This document shows, piece by piece, positions 32,426-43,895 of a stretch of DNA of 64,000 nucleotides. Every line of letters starts with the position of its first letter. Positions within the stretch are counted from its first letter, which is position 1. This stretch comes from Sorex araneus (lineage: Eukaryota; Chordata; Mammalia; Eulipotyphla; Soricidae): the NCBI RefSeq assembly GCF_027595985.1, contig NC_073302.1, positions 396,355,403 through 396,419,402 of the forward strand, given 5' to 3'. The notes under the pieces are model-generated. The model saw only the letters and a program-made list of their open reading frames with translations. It had not been told where the DNA came from and ran no database searches. The translations under genes were made by a program, and so were the position numbers.

Positions 32426-33525
32426 ATGATATAAATTCTGTGGTATTCAGATAAGGAAACATAATGTCGGGTCACTTGTAAAAAGCATTTTTGTGAACTT
32501 ACAGAATTCCATCATCTTTTAATAGGTTTCCTGGACTAATGAAATTTGTTTCACTTTATTCTGTTATTATATGACCTATTTTTCTATCCAGGGATTTAAA
32601 GGTATCTGTGTCCTTAAAGAAATGTTTGTTAATTCAGTCATTCCATGACTGTTGAACTGCTTTAAAACTTTGCATACAGAAAGCTTCGTATATAGGTGTT
32701 TGGATTTGGGAATAAAAAAGAATTTCCTGAATGTGGTATCTAAGGTAGGATTTGAAATAGTGTTAATGTATTAGGAAAGAACAAGAATATCTTAATCAAA
32801 TAAAAAAATTTTACTTCATATATTAATATTGATTTGATAACTATGGCAAATGTACTATCCAAATGTTGTTAATAATAATCATATAGGTGTGTTGGAATTG
32901 TATCATCTTCACAATTTATATGAATTAAAAACTAAAATGGTTCTAAAGAAGTCTATTAAAATATATATGCACCCACAGTTCCTTTACCGAAGCCAAATTC
33001 CTAAGAAGAATAAGTTTTTAATACTAAAGGTTAAAACAAGCACTTTGGCAACATGGTGCTGCAAATGAAAAGAGTAGGAGCTCAATCTTTTAGGTAACTA
33101 GGAGACTAGGCAAGAAGTAATAAGCAAATTATCATATCCTCTATCCTGTCACCATTCCTGCCATCCTCCTAATGTCATCCCAGGGTAGGTAATATCCTGT
33201 ATACTGCTCAAAAAATAGTTCTCCTTGGGTTATGAGTTAACTGAATTCTTTTCTCTTTGTAGCTTTACTACTCATGATAGTGACCAAATGCTCTTTATTC
33301 ATGCTAGATTTAATTGTACACATTTCCAAATGACTTTAGCAAATTCTTATTTTCTTTGCATGAGTAATATATGCTTAGTGAAAATTTATAAGTAGATATT
33401 GTAAGTTTTGAATGTAAGTATGCATTTTATTGTTTGATTCCTTAGAATCTAATGAACCTTAAATAATATATTTGTTATTAAAATAATATTTATATTTATT
33501 GCTGTTAAAGTATAGAATTAAATTA
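32426..33525. other. Unique intron sequence
   Basis: No gene or repeat recognised. Confidence 0.5.
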
Positions 33526-33790
33526 TGGACTGGTGTGGTAGTACAGCGGGTAGGGCATTTGCCTTGCACGTGGCCAACCTGGGTTTGATTCCTTCGTCCC
33601 TCTCGGAGAGCCCGGCAAGCTACCGAGAGTATCCCGCCCGCCCGGCAGAGCCTGGCAAACTACCTGTTGCGTATTTGATATGCTAAAAACAGTAACAACA
33701 AGTCTCACAATGGAGACATTACTGGTGCCTGCTTGAGCAAATCGATGAACAATGGGAGGACAGTGCTACAGTGCTACAGTATAGTGCTAC
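33526..33790 (+). mobile_element. Type B SINE
   Basis: GGACTGGTGTGGTAGTACAG, CTGGGTTTGATTCC, CTCTCGGAGAGCCCGGCAAG and AACAGTAACAACAAG, with a tail of GTGCTACAGTGCTACAGT. Confidence 0.95.
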
Positions 33791-33979
33791 ACGTAAATAG
33801 TTTCCTTAAAGATGGTAGAAAATGAGTTGTTGGGGCTTTGGGGTTCATTCAGGAATCTTTTTCTACTCTTGCTTCAAAACATTAAGCCCTTGTTTTTTTT
33901 CAGGTATTCAATAATGAAAGCTATAAAGATAAATCCAGAGTACTTGGAAACTATTCAGAAAAAGGTGTACATCATGGGA

Positions 33980-34145
33980 AGATAGTTTTTGGATCACATT
34001 AGCAGTGCACAAGGGTTACTCCTGGCTCTGCACTCAGGAATCACCCCTGACGGTGCTCAGGGGACCATATGGGATGCTGGGAATCAAACTCAGTTCGGCA
34101 GCCTGCAAGGCAAACGCCCTACCTGCTGTGCTATCGCTCCAGCCC
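33980..34145 (-). mobile_element. Type A SINE
   Basis: GTTTTTGGATCACATTAGC, GGACCATATGGGATGCTGGG and CTATCGCTCCAGCCCC. Poly(A) tail nearly lost. Confidence 0.92.
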
Positions 34146-34785
34146 CTTGAATTCATGTGGGCTGCTGTGATTGGTGTCATGTTTCAGAGATCATTTCTTC
34201 CCATTTATTCCACTAGTGATCTCCTAGTGTCCATTGTAGCATCCATTATGTTTCTAGAGTGGAGATATACAGAAAAGTGGAGATAAAAAAAAAAAACTAG
34301 TGTGGAAATCAGGGACAAACAGGACAAAGGCAGGATTATGCAAGTGTACCAACTTACTCGACTTGTTTTGTGAGGAGTGTCCTGTCCAAAAGCAAGATTC
34401 TTTTTTCATTTTTATTAATTTACCCTTACTTGACGATTGTTTTCAGAATAATTTGAATACATTACTTTTAAGTTTTGATTTTAAAACCATAGTTGAAGGC
34501 AAAATATAGTGAGATCATAAAATAATGGTTCACAGTGTCTAATCATGTTGATGTATGCAATGGTTTTCTATTTTTTTCCTAGCCAACATTCATTGAAAAA
34601 AAGTAAGGATAAATTTATCTTTTAAGACCTTATTATGTCTACAAGTGCTATAGAAATATTATTGTCATGTATAACTTAATTTATCATAAAATAGTATATT
34701 TTAAAATGTTGTACCTTTGTATTTTTGTTTTGTTTTGTTTTAGCACCATGCCAACTAATCAAATATATTTAAGATAAAAAGTAAT
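34146..34785. other. Unique intron sequence
   Basis: No gene or repeat recognised. Confidence 0.45.
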
Positions 34786-34787
34786 TA

Positions 34788-34980
34788 CAGGCCGGAGAGG
34801 TAGTACAGGGTTAGAAGAATGCATTGTGTGTGCCCAGCCAGGGTTTCATCCCCCATGTTGAATTCTGGGACACTAGCACAGAACCCTTTGACCTGGTTGG
34901 ATAAGAATTGCTGACTATGGATCCTGGGTTTTCTGAGCACTTCTTCAGAGGACATGGCCAGCCACACCTGACCAAAAGTA
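34788..34980 (+). mobile_element. Old type A SINE
   Basis: CAGGCCGGAGAGGTAGTACAG, shortened to its key part GGCCGGAGAGGTAGTACAG, then CAGCCAGGGTTTCATCCC and GCCACACCTGACCAAAAG. The middle is diverged. Confidence 0.7.
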
Positions 34981-35049
34981 TACAAATGGAATTAATGAAC
35001 ATATGTAGAAATGCCTAAAGCAAAGTTAAACAGAAAAACATACAATTTG

Positions 35050-35415
35050 TTTTTTTTTTTAAGTTTTAATTTTATTGAATCACCGTGAGATAGTGATAAG
35101 CTTTTATGTTTAGGTTTCAATCACACAATGATCAAACACCCATCCCTCCACCAGTGCACATTCCCCACCACCAATATCCCGGGTATAGTCCTCCTTTCCC
35201 ACCCTCCCCCTGCCTTCATGGCAGACAATATTCCCCATACTCTCTCTCTCCTTTTGAGCATTATGGCTTGCAACACAGACACTGAGAGGTCATCGTGTTT
35301 GTCCCATTATCTACTTTCGGCATGCATCTCCCATCCCAACTGGTTCCTCCAGCCATCATTTTCTTAGTGATCCCTTCTCTATTCTATCTGCCTTCTCCTC
35401 TCCGCTCATGAAGCA
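35050..35415 (-). mobile_element. Family D poly(A) retroposon
   Basis: Reverse-strand T-rich end, TTTTATTGAATCACCGTGAG, CACCCATCCCTCCACCAGTG, TGCCTTCATGGCAGAC, CTCTCTCTCTCC and GGCTTGCAACACAGACACTG. Longer at its 5' side than the 12,178 copy. Confidence 0.8.
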
Positions 35416-35599
35416 GTCTTGTCCTTTACTACAATAAGAGTAAATAAATGAAGGTGGAAAGTATTTGATTATTTTATTATTAGGAAATAAAATTAGGTTG
35501 TCATAATATGTTGAAAATAATATTTAAGTCATAAAGCAAAATAAAATATTTTTTAAAATATTGAGGGAGATATTGGGAAATAGAAGTGATTTCTTTTAA

Positions 35600-35775
35600 A
35601 AAATGACACTGGCTGGAAATATAGTACAGCTTGTAGAGTGTGTGTATTGCATGGGGCTGGCCATGGTTTGATCCCAACACCACATATGGTTCCCCAAGCT
35701 AGTCAGGAGTCCTCTTTAAACACAGAGCCAGGAGTAACCCTAGCAGTCAGATGTAATCTCAAAAAACAAAAATAA
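35600..35775 (+). mobile_element. Type A SINE, diverged
   Basis: CTGGCTGGAAATATAGTACAG, shortened to GGCTGGAAATATAGTACAG, then GGTTTGATCCCAACACC, CATATGGTTCCCCAAGC and AGCCAGGAGTAACCC. Confidence 0.85.
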
Positions 35776-38700
35776 ATTAATAATATTAAATAAAATAACA
35801 TAATTTTCAGTGGAACTGATACAGCTTAATTTTCTTCATCCAAAACTTCCAAAAAAAGAAAAGAAAAGGAAAAAAAAGAAATTTCAGATTTGGTTATCAC
35901 AATGCATAAATGTTACACATATTTCAGGATCAGATGAATGCTATCTGACAGATAGATTATAATTGCTTAGATTGAGTACTAGGATATTGAGCTTGCTGGC
36001 AACTTTAATGGTCTGCATAAACTTGAGTTAACATATGGTGCATTCTTAGAATAGTCACACCACCCTTTTTTAAAATTTAAATTAGAAGGAAAAAATTCTT
36101 TTTCATAGTCAAATGTTTTAATTTTAGTTGCTGGTTTACTCAATTATCTGTAGAGTTGTACCTTCCTTTTAATAATGGGGCCTAATATATATATTTTTTT
36201 CATCTGTGAGGAAATGAGAAAAGTGAGGAAAGAAGAACAAGATGACAGGGCTATGTAGTACTGGAATGGATATGAGGAACCATCTCAAGTATCAGTTTTA
36301 TTACTGTATTGTTACTATTAAAAAAGTTAAAATATTTAGACCAGCATATTTATTCTTTTTTCTATATTCATTCATTTTGATTTTTTACCAGTTCTGTCAA
36401 GTAAAATTCCCTTATAATAATATGTGGATAATTATAGGAAAAATGGTAAATCAATCATGTTTACAATTAAAATAATGTAAGTGTAACTTTGTCATGTTTC
36501 TCAAAAATAAAACAAAAGTTATAGACTTGGCACCGCTTTTAACAGATTTTTTTTCCCAAATGCTTTTACTTCAAAATGTATGTGCCCAAACTGATATCTG
36601 ACGCCCAAACATTTTTGAACAGTGGAAGAAATTTTGTATCTGGAAGCGTAAAAAGAGGTCTCTAAGGCTTACAAATCATAAAATCGGCCAAGACTAAAAT
36701 AAAAAGCAATTAAGGATAACCATTAATTCTCTACATCCATCCAAATAAATAAGGAATTATCACATCAAAATGCAATGTGCCTTTTGTAGTTTAGGGATCA
36801 TGAGGGATGAATGTAAAATAAAACTTTTAGGATTATATTACAGGTGGATATGTTCTGGAAAATATGACTATCAGGCGTCTATATTTTTATAGTAGTGCAC
36901 ATATGTAAGCAGCAATATGCTGAATTAGATTGGAAAGCCATTGGTTTGCTAATATATGCTTATGGTAGAACAGATATTGGTATTTTATTTTTGAAAGCCC
37001 AGAATATTGGTAGCATGAGGCCACTATATAAAATTGTCTTGTGTGAGTTTACCTACAGGTGGAATAAAGGCCCAGCACTAGGACCTTCTCTGCTGAGCAC
37101 TTTGCGCATGAATGGGTTGTAGAATGATGCAGCTTTGTTGCTGATTGCAGCATTTCCCTTCTGTGGCTCTTCCAGTCAGGTTCCAAGTTTCTAGTCACAG
37201 TGCTAGCCACTGAAATTTCTTTGTCTTCACTGACTATTTTTTTCCTCTTAACAAAAAGGCCCAGCTGCTACTGCAGCCGGTTGCCCATACTCCCCCATAC
37301 TGTTCTTGCTGAGGATGGCAGCCAGAGTAAAGAATAACAGCTGGGATTGGCTTACTTTGGCATCTAAATAATTTTGGGTGGGTCCATTCCTAACCTTATT
37401 ATTTTATTTCATTTTTAAATCTTTCCTTCTGCTAACTTAAAAACAAAAATAGGCAAGTGATGCTTTCCTAAAATATTCTTCTCATCTAACTGCAACTCAG
37501 TTCTACCTGATTGCTCAAGACAAATAAATTGGTTCATTTTGCCCATTGTTATTTTTTCCGGTTTTAAGCCCCATGTGGGAAACAAATGTAGCACTAACAA
37601 ATTAATGACCTTCTGGACACTTATTCATGGAGTCAAATAAATAGTAAATAGCACCGAACTTCTGTATTGTAATGAAGATTACGTGAAAGAACATTGGAAT
37701 GCATTTCCAATTGACCTGGCACATCTTAGTAAATGCTAAGTGTTTGATAGAAAGTCACACAGGTAGAGAAAAAGTGAGCATGGAATAAGAGGAAGGAGGA
37801 AGAATGAGAAAAGAAAAAAAAGAACGGGAATTAATTAAAGGGATAAGGAAGGGAGAGGGAATAATTGATGAAATGGGGAAAACCAGTAATTGCATTTACA
37901 CAACCAAGACCAACATTGTGACTTAGAAATTAAAAAAGTTTATTCCAACATCCCCATAAACAGTAATTAGAAGACTGGAAACTAGGAAAGTGTGGGGAAT
38001 TTTGCCAAATCCTAAAATTTTGTTTAAGATAGGAATTTTCCTGATTTGAACATTTCTGATGAACCATCCAGATGGGTGTTCCAAAGTGTTAAAATGTTCA
38101 TCTTGAATTTGTACAAGATACATTATGGAGAATTAACTACCTGATAAGGAAATCCTTGTCAATGTTCCAATGAGAATGTATTCATATATCTAAGCCCAGA
38201 TCTGATTTACAGATCTTCCACCATTTACTGTTAATCTTCTAAAGTCATAAGGTCACAAGTCACAGGAGATATCCAAATGTTTAGAGATAGTTATCATGCC
38301 CTTTCCTCGGGGTGAGCATTCCTCATACACTGCTTCTCCTACTGTGCTGTCAGAGTTTTGCTCATGCTCATCCTTGTTCATGTGTTTCTGAAAACGAAGC
38401 ACCTCTATCCGCCCATAGAGAGAGGTGTTGGCTTTGTTGAGAATGATGCTATTAATCAGAGAATTTTATTTATTAAAGCCACCTGACTTGACAACGGCTT
38501 ATTTGGCAAATAGACCAACCTATTGGTTTTTGTTGAAATTGCTGTCAACTTGTCTAAAGGTTTTTTTTCACAGAGCTAAGCCAGCTCTGTTCTTTATTTC
38601 AGTGTGAGGTTTATTTGTTGAAGCTAAGGAAAATCCTCTTCTATTTTCCAATCTGAAATGTGGGTTATAAGTATAACAACCTGTGAATGCTCTGGAAAAG

Positions 38701-39610
38701 GGTATGAGTTCTACAGTGATAATTTTAAAGACAACTTTAAAATTCTTAATTTTAAAGACAACTCCTGCTCTGGTATGTTTTTAACATTGGTTTCCACATT
38801 TGTTGTCTTTAAAACACTAATGAGTTAGAAGTGATAAGACTTGTATTCCAAGTAGAAATTTCTTCAAAGCATTTTTATAATTTAAAATCCATACCTTACA
38901 GACTCTTTAAAATGTCAGTATTTGGAAGTTTGACACATATTTACAACAAATTTAAAGTTAGAGTTCATAAAATATGTTTTTGGCTTACAAGGAATATATA
39001 GAGAAATGTTTTTGCTGATTTAAAATATTATAAAATAATTTAAATAATTATTGTAATAAAAGATTAATTGAAATTATTATAAAGAAACAAAACAAAATCT
39101 TATCAGTTGAAATGAACAGTTTTTACCTAATGTCACAAGTTTTATTTTGAAAGAATCTGAACCGGTCACCACATCCAAATGGAAGAATTAAGATATCACT
39201 ATGGTTATGATTTCTTAATTTTGTAACTTTAATTTGTTATAATTTTGTCAACCTTCCAGTTTTTCGGGGTTTTTGTAGAAAGTCCATTCATATGGGTTTT
39301 TAGAATAATTTTTTATTCACTCCCTGCAAATCACAGAGTGAACTCTAGAAAAAGTCTAGAACAATTTTTCATAAGACTTTGTTTAAAATAATGCATCATT
39401 AAAATTAAATTATCACAAACGTATTTCTATTTTGTTATGTCTTTATAATAAGGTTAACTTAATTAAATGCATAGTTCATATCATTACTTGAATGAACTGC
39501 ATATACTTTTGGAAATTTTGAATGTAGAAAGCAGAATGACTAACAATAGCAAAACATGACCTATGGTATACCTATTTCACATATTTCTGCATGCAGCAGG
39601 ATTTCTTTCT
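35776..39610. other. Repeat-poor intron block
   Basis: About 3.8 kb without a recognisable SINE or retroposon. A short direct repeat (TTTTAAAGACAACT, near 38,725 and 38,753) is the only structure noticed. No exon or RNA gene was found. Confidence 0.5.
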
Positions 39611-39611
39611 A

Positions 39612-39945
39612 TCTTGTTTTTCTCTTTTTTGCACGGTGAAGGTCCTCAGGGCTTACTCCCAGATCTGTATTCAGGGATCACTCATGGTAGACTCAGGGGA
39701 CCATTTGGGTTGCTGGGGATTGAACATGTGTTCAATCTGTGTGCTATGCAAGCGATGTCTTCACTGCACTTTCTCTCTGGCCTTGTAGCAGGTCTTTGTT
39801 ATATCATTATTTTTGATTTCACTTTTTGGGCCTAGTTCTGGATCCATGCTCAGTTGTATTCAAGGAAGCTTATGATGCAGGGGATGAAAGACAGAGCTCC
39901 TGCTTGCAAAAGATTCACCTATTGAGTTATTTTTCCAGCCTCCTC
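39612..39945 (-). mobile_element. Two old type A SINEs in tandem
   Basis: Reverse copies at about 39,612-39,790 (GGACCATTTGGGTTGCTGGG) and 39,815-39,945 (TTTTTGGGCCTAGTTCTGG, TTATTTTTCCAGCC). Confidence 0.7.
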
Positions 39946-39989
39946 TAACATTTCTTAGAACATTAACTGAAATATTTAAAACTTTTTGC

Positions 39990-40165
39990 TCTGGAGACTG
40001 AAGAGATAGTACAGTGGGTAGGGCACTTGCCTTGCAGCTGGCCTGGGGTTCAATATCTGGAACCCTATCTGGTCCCCAGAGCTCTACCATGAATGATACC
40101 TGAGCAGAGACCATAGCATAAGCCCTGAGCACTGCTGGCTGTGGCCCCAACCCATTTTTTTCCTC
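39990..40165 (+). mobile_element. Type A SINE, diverged
   Basis: GACTGAAGAGATAGTACAGTG, shortened to GAGATAGTACAGTG, then GGTAGGGCACTTGCCTTGC, CTGGTCCCCAGAGCTC and GGCTGTGGCCCCAACCC. Confidence 0.85.
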
Positions 40166-40828
40166 TGTAATAAATAATGTCTTTATTATCTCAGAAGATA
40201 CCACATTATAGACTCATTAGCATTACTAAATTTAATTTTTAACATTTTTGTAGTTATTGTCAGTAAGTTATCCTTTGATGTTTTAAAAATATTTGTTTGA
40301 CTGTATTTACTGTGTATATACTGAATGCCAAAATGCTATTTGTAGGGGAGTAAATAAAGTGACAAATGTAGTTCTGCCTTTTCTTTCCAACTATATGTGT
40401 ATAATTGTAATCTCCCAAATAATCACATTATGTCCTAATTTTCAATAGAAGTAACTCTTTTCTATTTCATTCAGCAAACAATTGTAGATAAACAAATAGT
40501 TGTTTAGTTCATGCATATTCCAAATATTGAATGGGACATACTTATGCTCAAAATATTTATTCGTGTTGATATGAAATTTTAAATTTAATTTAGGGACTAA
40601 GTTTGGCAATTTTAAGTATGAGTCATCTGTATTTTAGAATATGCACATGTATGTGAAATTATATTGCCTATAGAAAGTTTCATTCTAAATTTAATACATA
40701 GTGTTGAATATGTTAAGCACATATAAGAACAAAAATAAGAAAAAATAATTTAAACTCAAAAAATTAAAAATAAAAATAGGCAAAATTAGTAAATATAAAA
40801 TAAATAAACTAAACTCTAAGACATGCAT
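40166..40828. other. AT-rich intron sequence
   Basis: No gene or repeat recognised. Confidence 0.5.
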
Positions 40829-40838
40829 GCCTTGTTAT

Positions 40839-41097
40839 GTCACTGTCACTGCCATCCCGTTGCTCATCGATTTGTTCGAGTGGGCACCGGTAACGTCTAC
40901 TTTGTGAGACTTGCCGTTGCTGTTTTTGGCATATGGAACATCCCAAGGATATCTTGCCAGGCTCTGCCATGCGGGCGAGTTACTCTCGGTAGCTTGCTGG
41001 GCTCTCTGAGATGGGCAGAGAAATTGAACCCGGGTAGACTGCGTGCAAGGCAAATGTCCTCCTGCTGTGCTATCACTCCAGACCCAAGCCTTGTTAT
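40839..41097 (-). mobile_element. Type B SINE with 10-bp TSD
   Basis: Flanked by GCCTTGTTAT at 40,829-40,838 and 41,098-41,107. Reverse type B body complete, with CACTGTCACTGCC tail and CTATCACTCCAGACC head end. Confidence 0.95.
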
Positions 41098-41157
41098 ATA
41101 ATGTGTTATTATAGCAAAAGAAAAGAAGAATCAAGCTGAGAAAGTCGTGTTTGTTTT

Positions 41158-41320
41158 GTTTGGTTTGGGGGATACAGACAGTGATGTTCAGAGCTTACTC
41201 CTGGCTCTGTGATCAAAGATTCACTCCTGGTGATGCTGAGGTGGGGCTGGAAGAACATTTGACATATCCAGCTTCAAATCTGGCTTATATATCTCTGTGA
41301 CCTGAGAAGGTCATCTATTT
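41158..41320 (-). mobile_element. Old type A SINE
   Basis: AGAGCTTACTCCTGGCTCTG and TTCACTCCTGGTGATGCTGA in reverse orientation. Confidence 0.7.
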
Positions 41321-41354
41321 TTAAGAAAAATATTTAGGAAAAAAATAAAGTTTT

Positions 41355-41485
41355 GAGGGGGGTCTGAACAATAAGTATAGGAGGTAGGGTGCTTTATTGA
41401 ATCCAGGAAGGCTGACCTGTTTTCATTCATGGCATAACATATGGTTCCCAGAGCCCTGCCAGGAGTGATACCGGAAGTCTTGAAA
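41355..41485 (+). mobile_element. Old type A SINE fragment
   Basis: GGAGGTAGGGTGC, CATATGGTTCCCAGAGCCC and GCCAGGAGTGATACC. Confidence 0.65.
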
Positions 41486-41495
41486 CACTTGATAG

Positions 41496-41533
41496 GAATA
41501 TATTTATATATATACATATATATATATACAGAC
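41496..41533. repeat. (TA)n-rich run
   Basis: Alternating TA and CATA units. Confidence 0.85.
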
Positions 41534-41902
41534 AGGTATATATGTTTGTATATTATGAACATATATGGGCTCATGTTTATACTTGGGACACGGATATATA
41601 TACACACTTTATAGTATGATTAAAATAAAAAGACATTGGACTAACCATATAGTGTAATAGTTATAAAAATATATATGACTGCATGTGCATGGAAAAAGAT
41701 GTAACCAACCATTTTTATCTATGTGAAAATATATATCAGACAATTGGACAGCATACAAATTATGTTTTTTATTTTCTTAAAAATGTTTGAACTTTAATAT
41801 TTGCATTTTACATTAGAATTCCTTGAAAGCTATTTCATCTTAACAACACAAAGCTATTTGTTCATGAAAAATAGTGGAAATTATACCACAAAAACAAATT
41901 TT

Positions 41903-42085
41903 CCTTTTTTTGGGGGGAGGGTGCTGGCTGCATCCAACCATGCTCATTGCTTACTACTTGCTCTTTGCTCAAGGATCACTCCTGGCAGTGGTTGGGGAAA
42001 CATGTGATAACAGAGATTGAAGCTGAGTCAGCCACATGAAGACAAATGCGCCACCCAATATACTATCTCTTCAGCCCAAATTTTA
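41903..42085 (-). mobile_element. Old type A SINE
   Basis: GATCACTCCTGGCAGTGGTTGG, shortened to ATCACTCCTGGCAGTG, then GAAGCTGAGTCAGCCACATG and TATCTCTTCAGCCC. Confidence 0.75.
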
Positions 42086-43195
42086 CTATTTCTTAAACAG
42101 GGCCCAAATTAGAAACTTTTGACAACAGATTTTGTATATTTTGTTCTCATGGTAAGGCCATGTTTGTTATAATAATGTGTATCTGTGGACATGTTGACTG
42201 ATGGTACTAAGCATAAAATTCTATAAATTTATAATCAGAATAAGGTAGTAGCTAAAGAATGTCGAACTAAAATCAGGAAACAAATCGGAGATGAGCTAAA
42301 GATCACTAGTCGCCTGAGAAAGTTAAGTTTGAACACTCATTCTTTTGAATTCTCCACTCAGAACTCATATTATAGTTTCAGACTGAATTTAAGTAAATTA
42401 TGTACCCTCAAACAACAGCTGTTTTCTCACCTTCATTTGAAATAGTTCATATTTAACACTTAAAATCATGATTCACAGTAAGTACTCAGAAATGTTATTT
42501 CATCACTTCCCTATTTCCTTTCTTTGACTTATTTCTACTTCCATTTTGGGATCTTTGCTTTTGTTATGTACCAGATCGCCTTGACCTTAAAGGATAATTG
42601 ATAAATAAAGCAAAATGCAAGAAGAACATTGGAATCTGCCTCTTCTCGTCCTTCACTTCCATTACCCAGCCTTCACCCCAACTCTATCCATTGCAGTGGG
42701 GGGGAGTGGGAAGCTAATGTATAAAATTCCGGGAGACATGTCTTTTTCATGCATTTCAGACTTATGTATAGATTGATTATGAAGAACCTGTATTAGCGAT
42801 TCTTAAAATAGTTTCCTCAAACTCTACATGTTCAGTACTTACTTGGTTAATACACTTCATTTCTATGACATTCACGATAGTTTTATTATCGTTTTATTAG
42901 TCTTCTATTTCCTATCTACATACATTAACCTACATGACCCCATCACAAGCTTGTAGACAATTCATGATGTTGCTTTTCATACCAATCTATTCCATCATCC
43001 AAACTACATGCATTGAATGAGGTGCTTGTTAAGTCCTGTGAAATTCACATTCTTATTTCTTAATATCAATTTCTATCTCTCTAGTCTGTTAATGTTGTCT
43101 GTTCATGTGCTTTGTTGCCATGGTCTCCTAACAGCTAATTTGTAATCCAATCTACTCTTCATGCTGTAAACAAAGTGGTCATTGAAAATGCAAAT
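42086..43195. other. Unique intron sequence
   Basis: No gene or repeat recognised. Confidence 0.5.
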
Positions 43196-43197
43196 AT

Positions 43198-43355
43198 GGG
43201 ACCCGAGAGAAAGTACAGTAGGTAGATGTGAGGCTGATTCTGGTTTGATTCCCATCTCTGTGTGCTGATCACAGGAGTAATCCTGGAGCACAGAACTAGG
43301 AGTATCCTCTGAACATTGTTGGGTGTGCCCCAACATCCTCCACCTCTCAAAAAGA
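43198..43355 (+). mobile_element. Old type A SINE
   Basis: GAGAGAAAGTACAGTAGGTAG, shortened to AAAGTACAGTAGGTAG, then CTGGTTTGATTCCCATC and GTTGGGTGTGCCCCAAC. Confidence 0.75.
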
Positions 43356-43619
43356 AACGTTATTTACTTCATTCCCATAAATGAATGTGACATTTCAGGC
43401 AGAATTTATTCTTCTTAGCATGGCACACTAGATTTTCATAATCTAAATCTTTTTTCATTTCCCTTTTCTTACTTTTGTAACTCTTTTGCATTCCAGCTTC
43501 CAGTGATAATGAACTCCATGACAGTATTTTCTTGGTGGGGGAGTCTATAAATCTGAGTATAATCCTGCTATGTACATCCTCCCTACTCATGTTGCTTGTT
43601 GTTTGTTCATTTTTAGAAC

Positions 43620-43652
43620 TCATATATATATATGTATATATATATATGCCTT
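43620..43652. repeat. (TA)n run
   Basis: Alternating TA with single interruptions. Confidence 0.85.
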
Positions 43653-43743
43653 TGACTATCTTGCTTTAATGTCTTTCAAACTCCATATATAATTTCTAAT
43701 AATTATCATACTACGTATGAGTCCAAGATCACTAAGCTTTTCT

Positions 43744-43895
43744 GTGAGTATGAGGGAGGCACACCCAGTGATGCTCTGGGGTTTCTCCTGGTTCTGCGCT
43801 CAGGGATCAATTCTGGCAGTGCTTGGAGGATCTTCGGGGACTCTAGGGATCAAACCCAATTGGCTGCATGCAAAGCAATGTCTCCATCCCCTATT
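43744..43895 (-). mobile_element. Old type A SINE
   Basis: GGCACACCCAGTGATGCTC, CTAGGGATCAAACCCAATTG and GCATGCAAAGCAATGTC. Confidence 0.75.
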
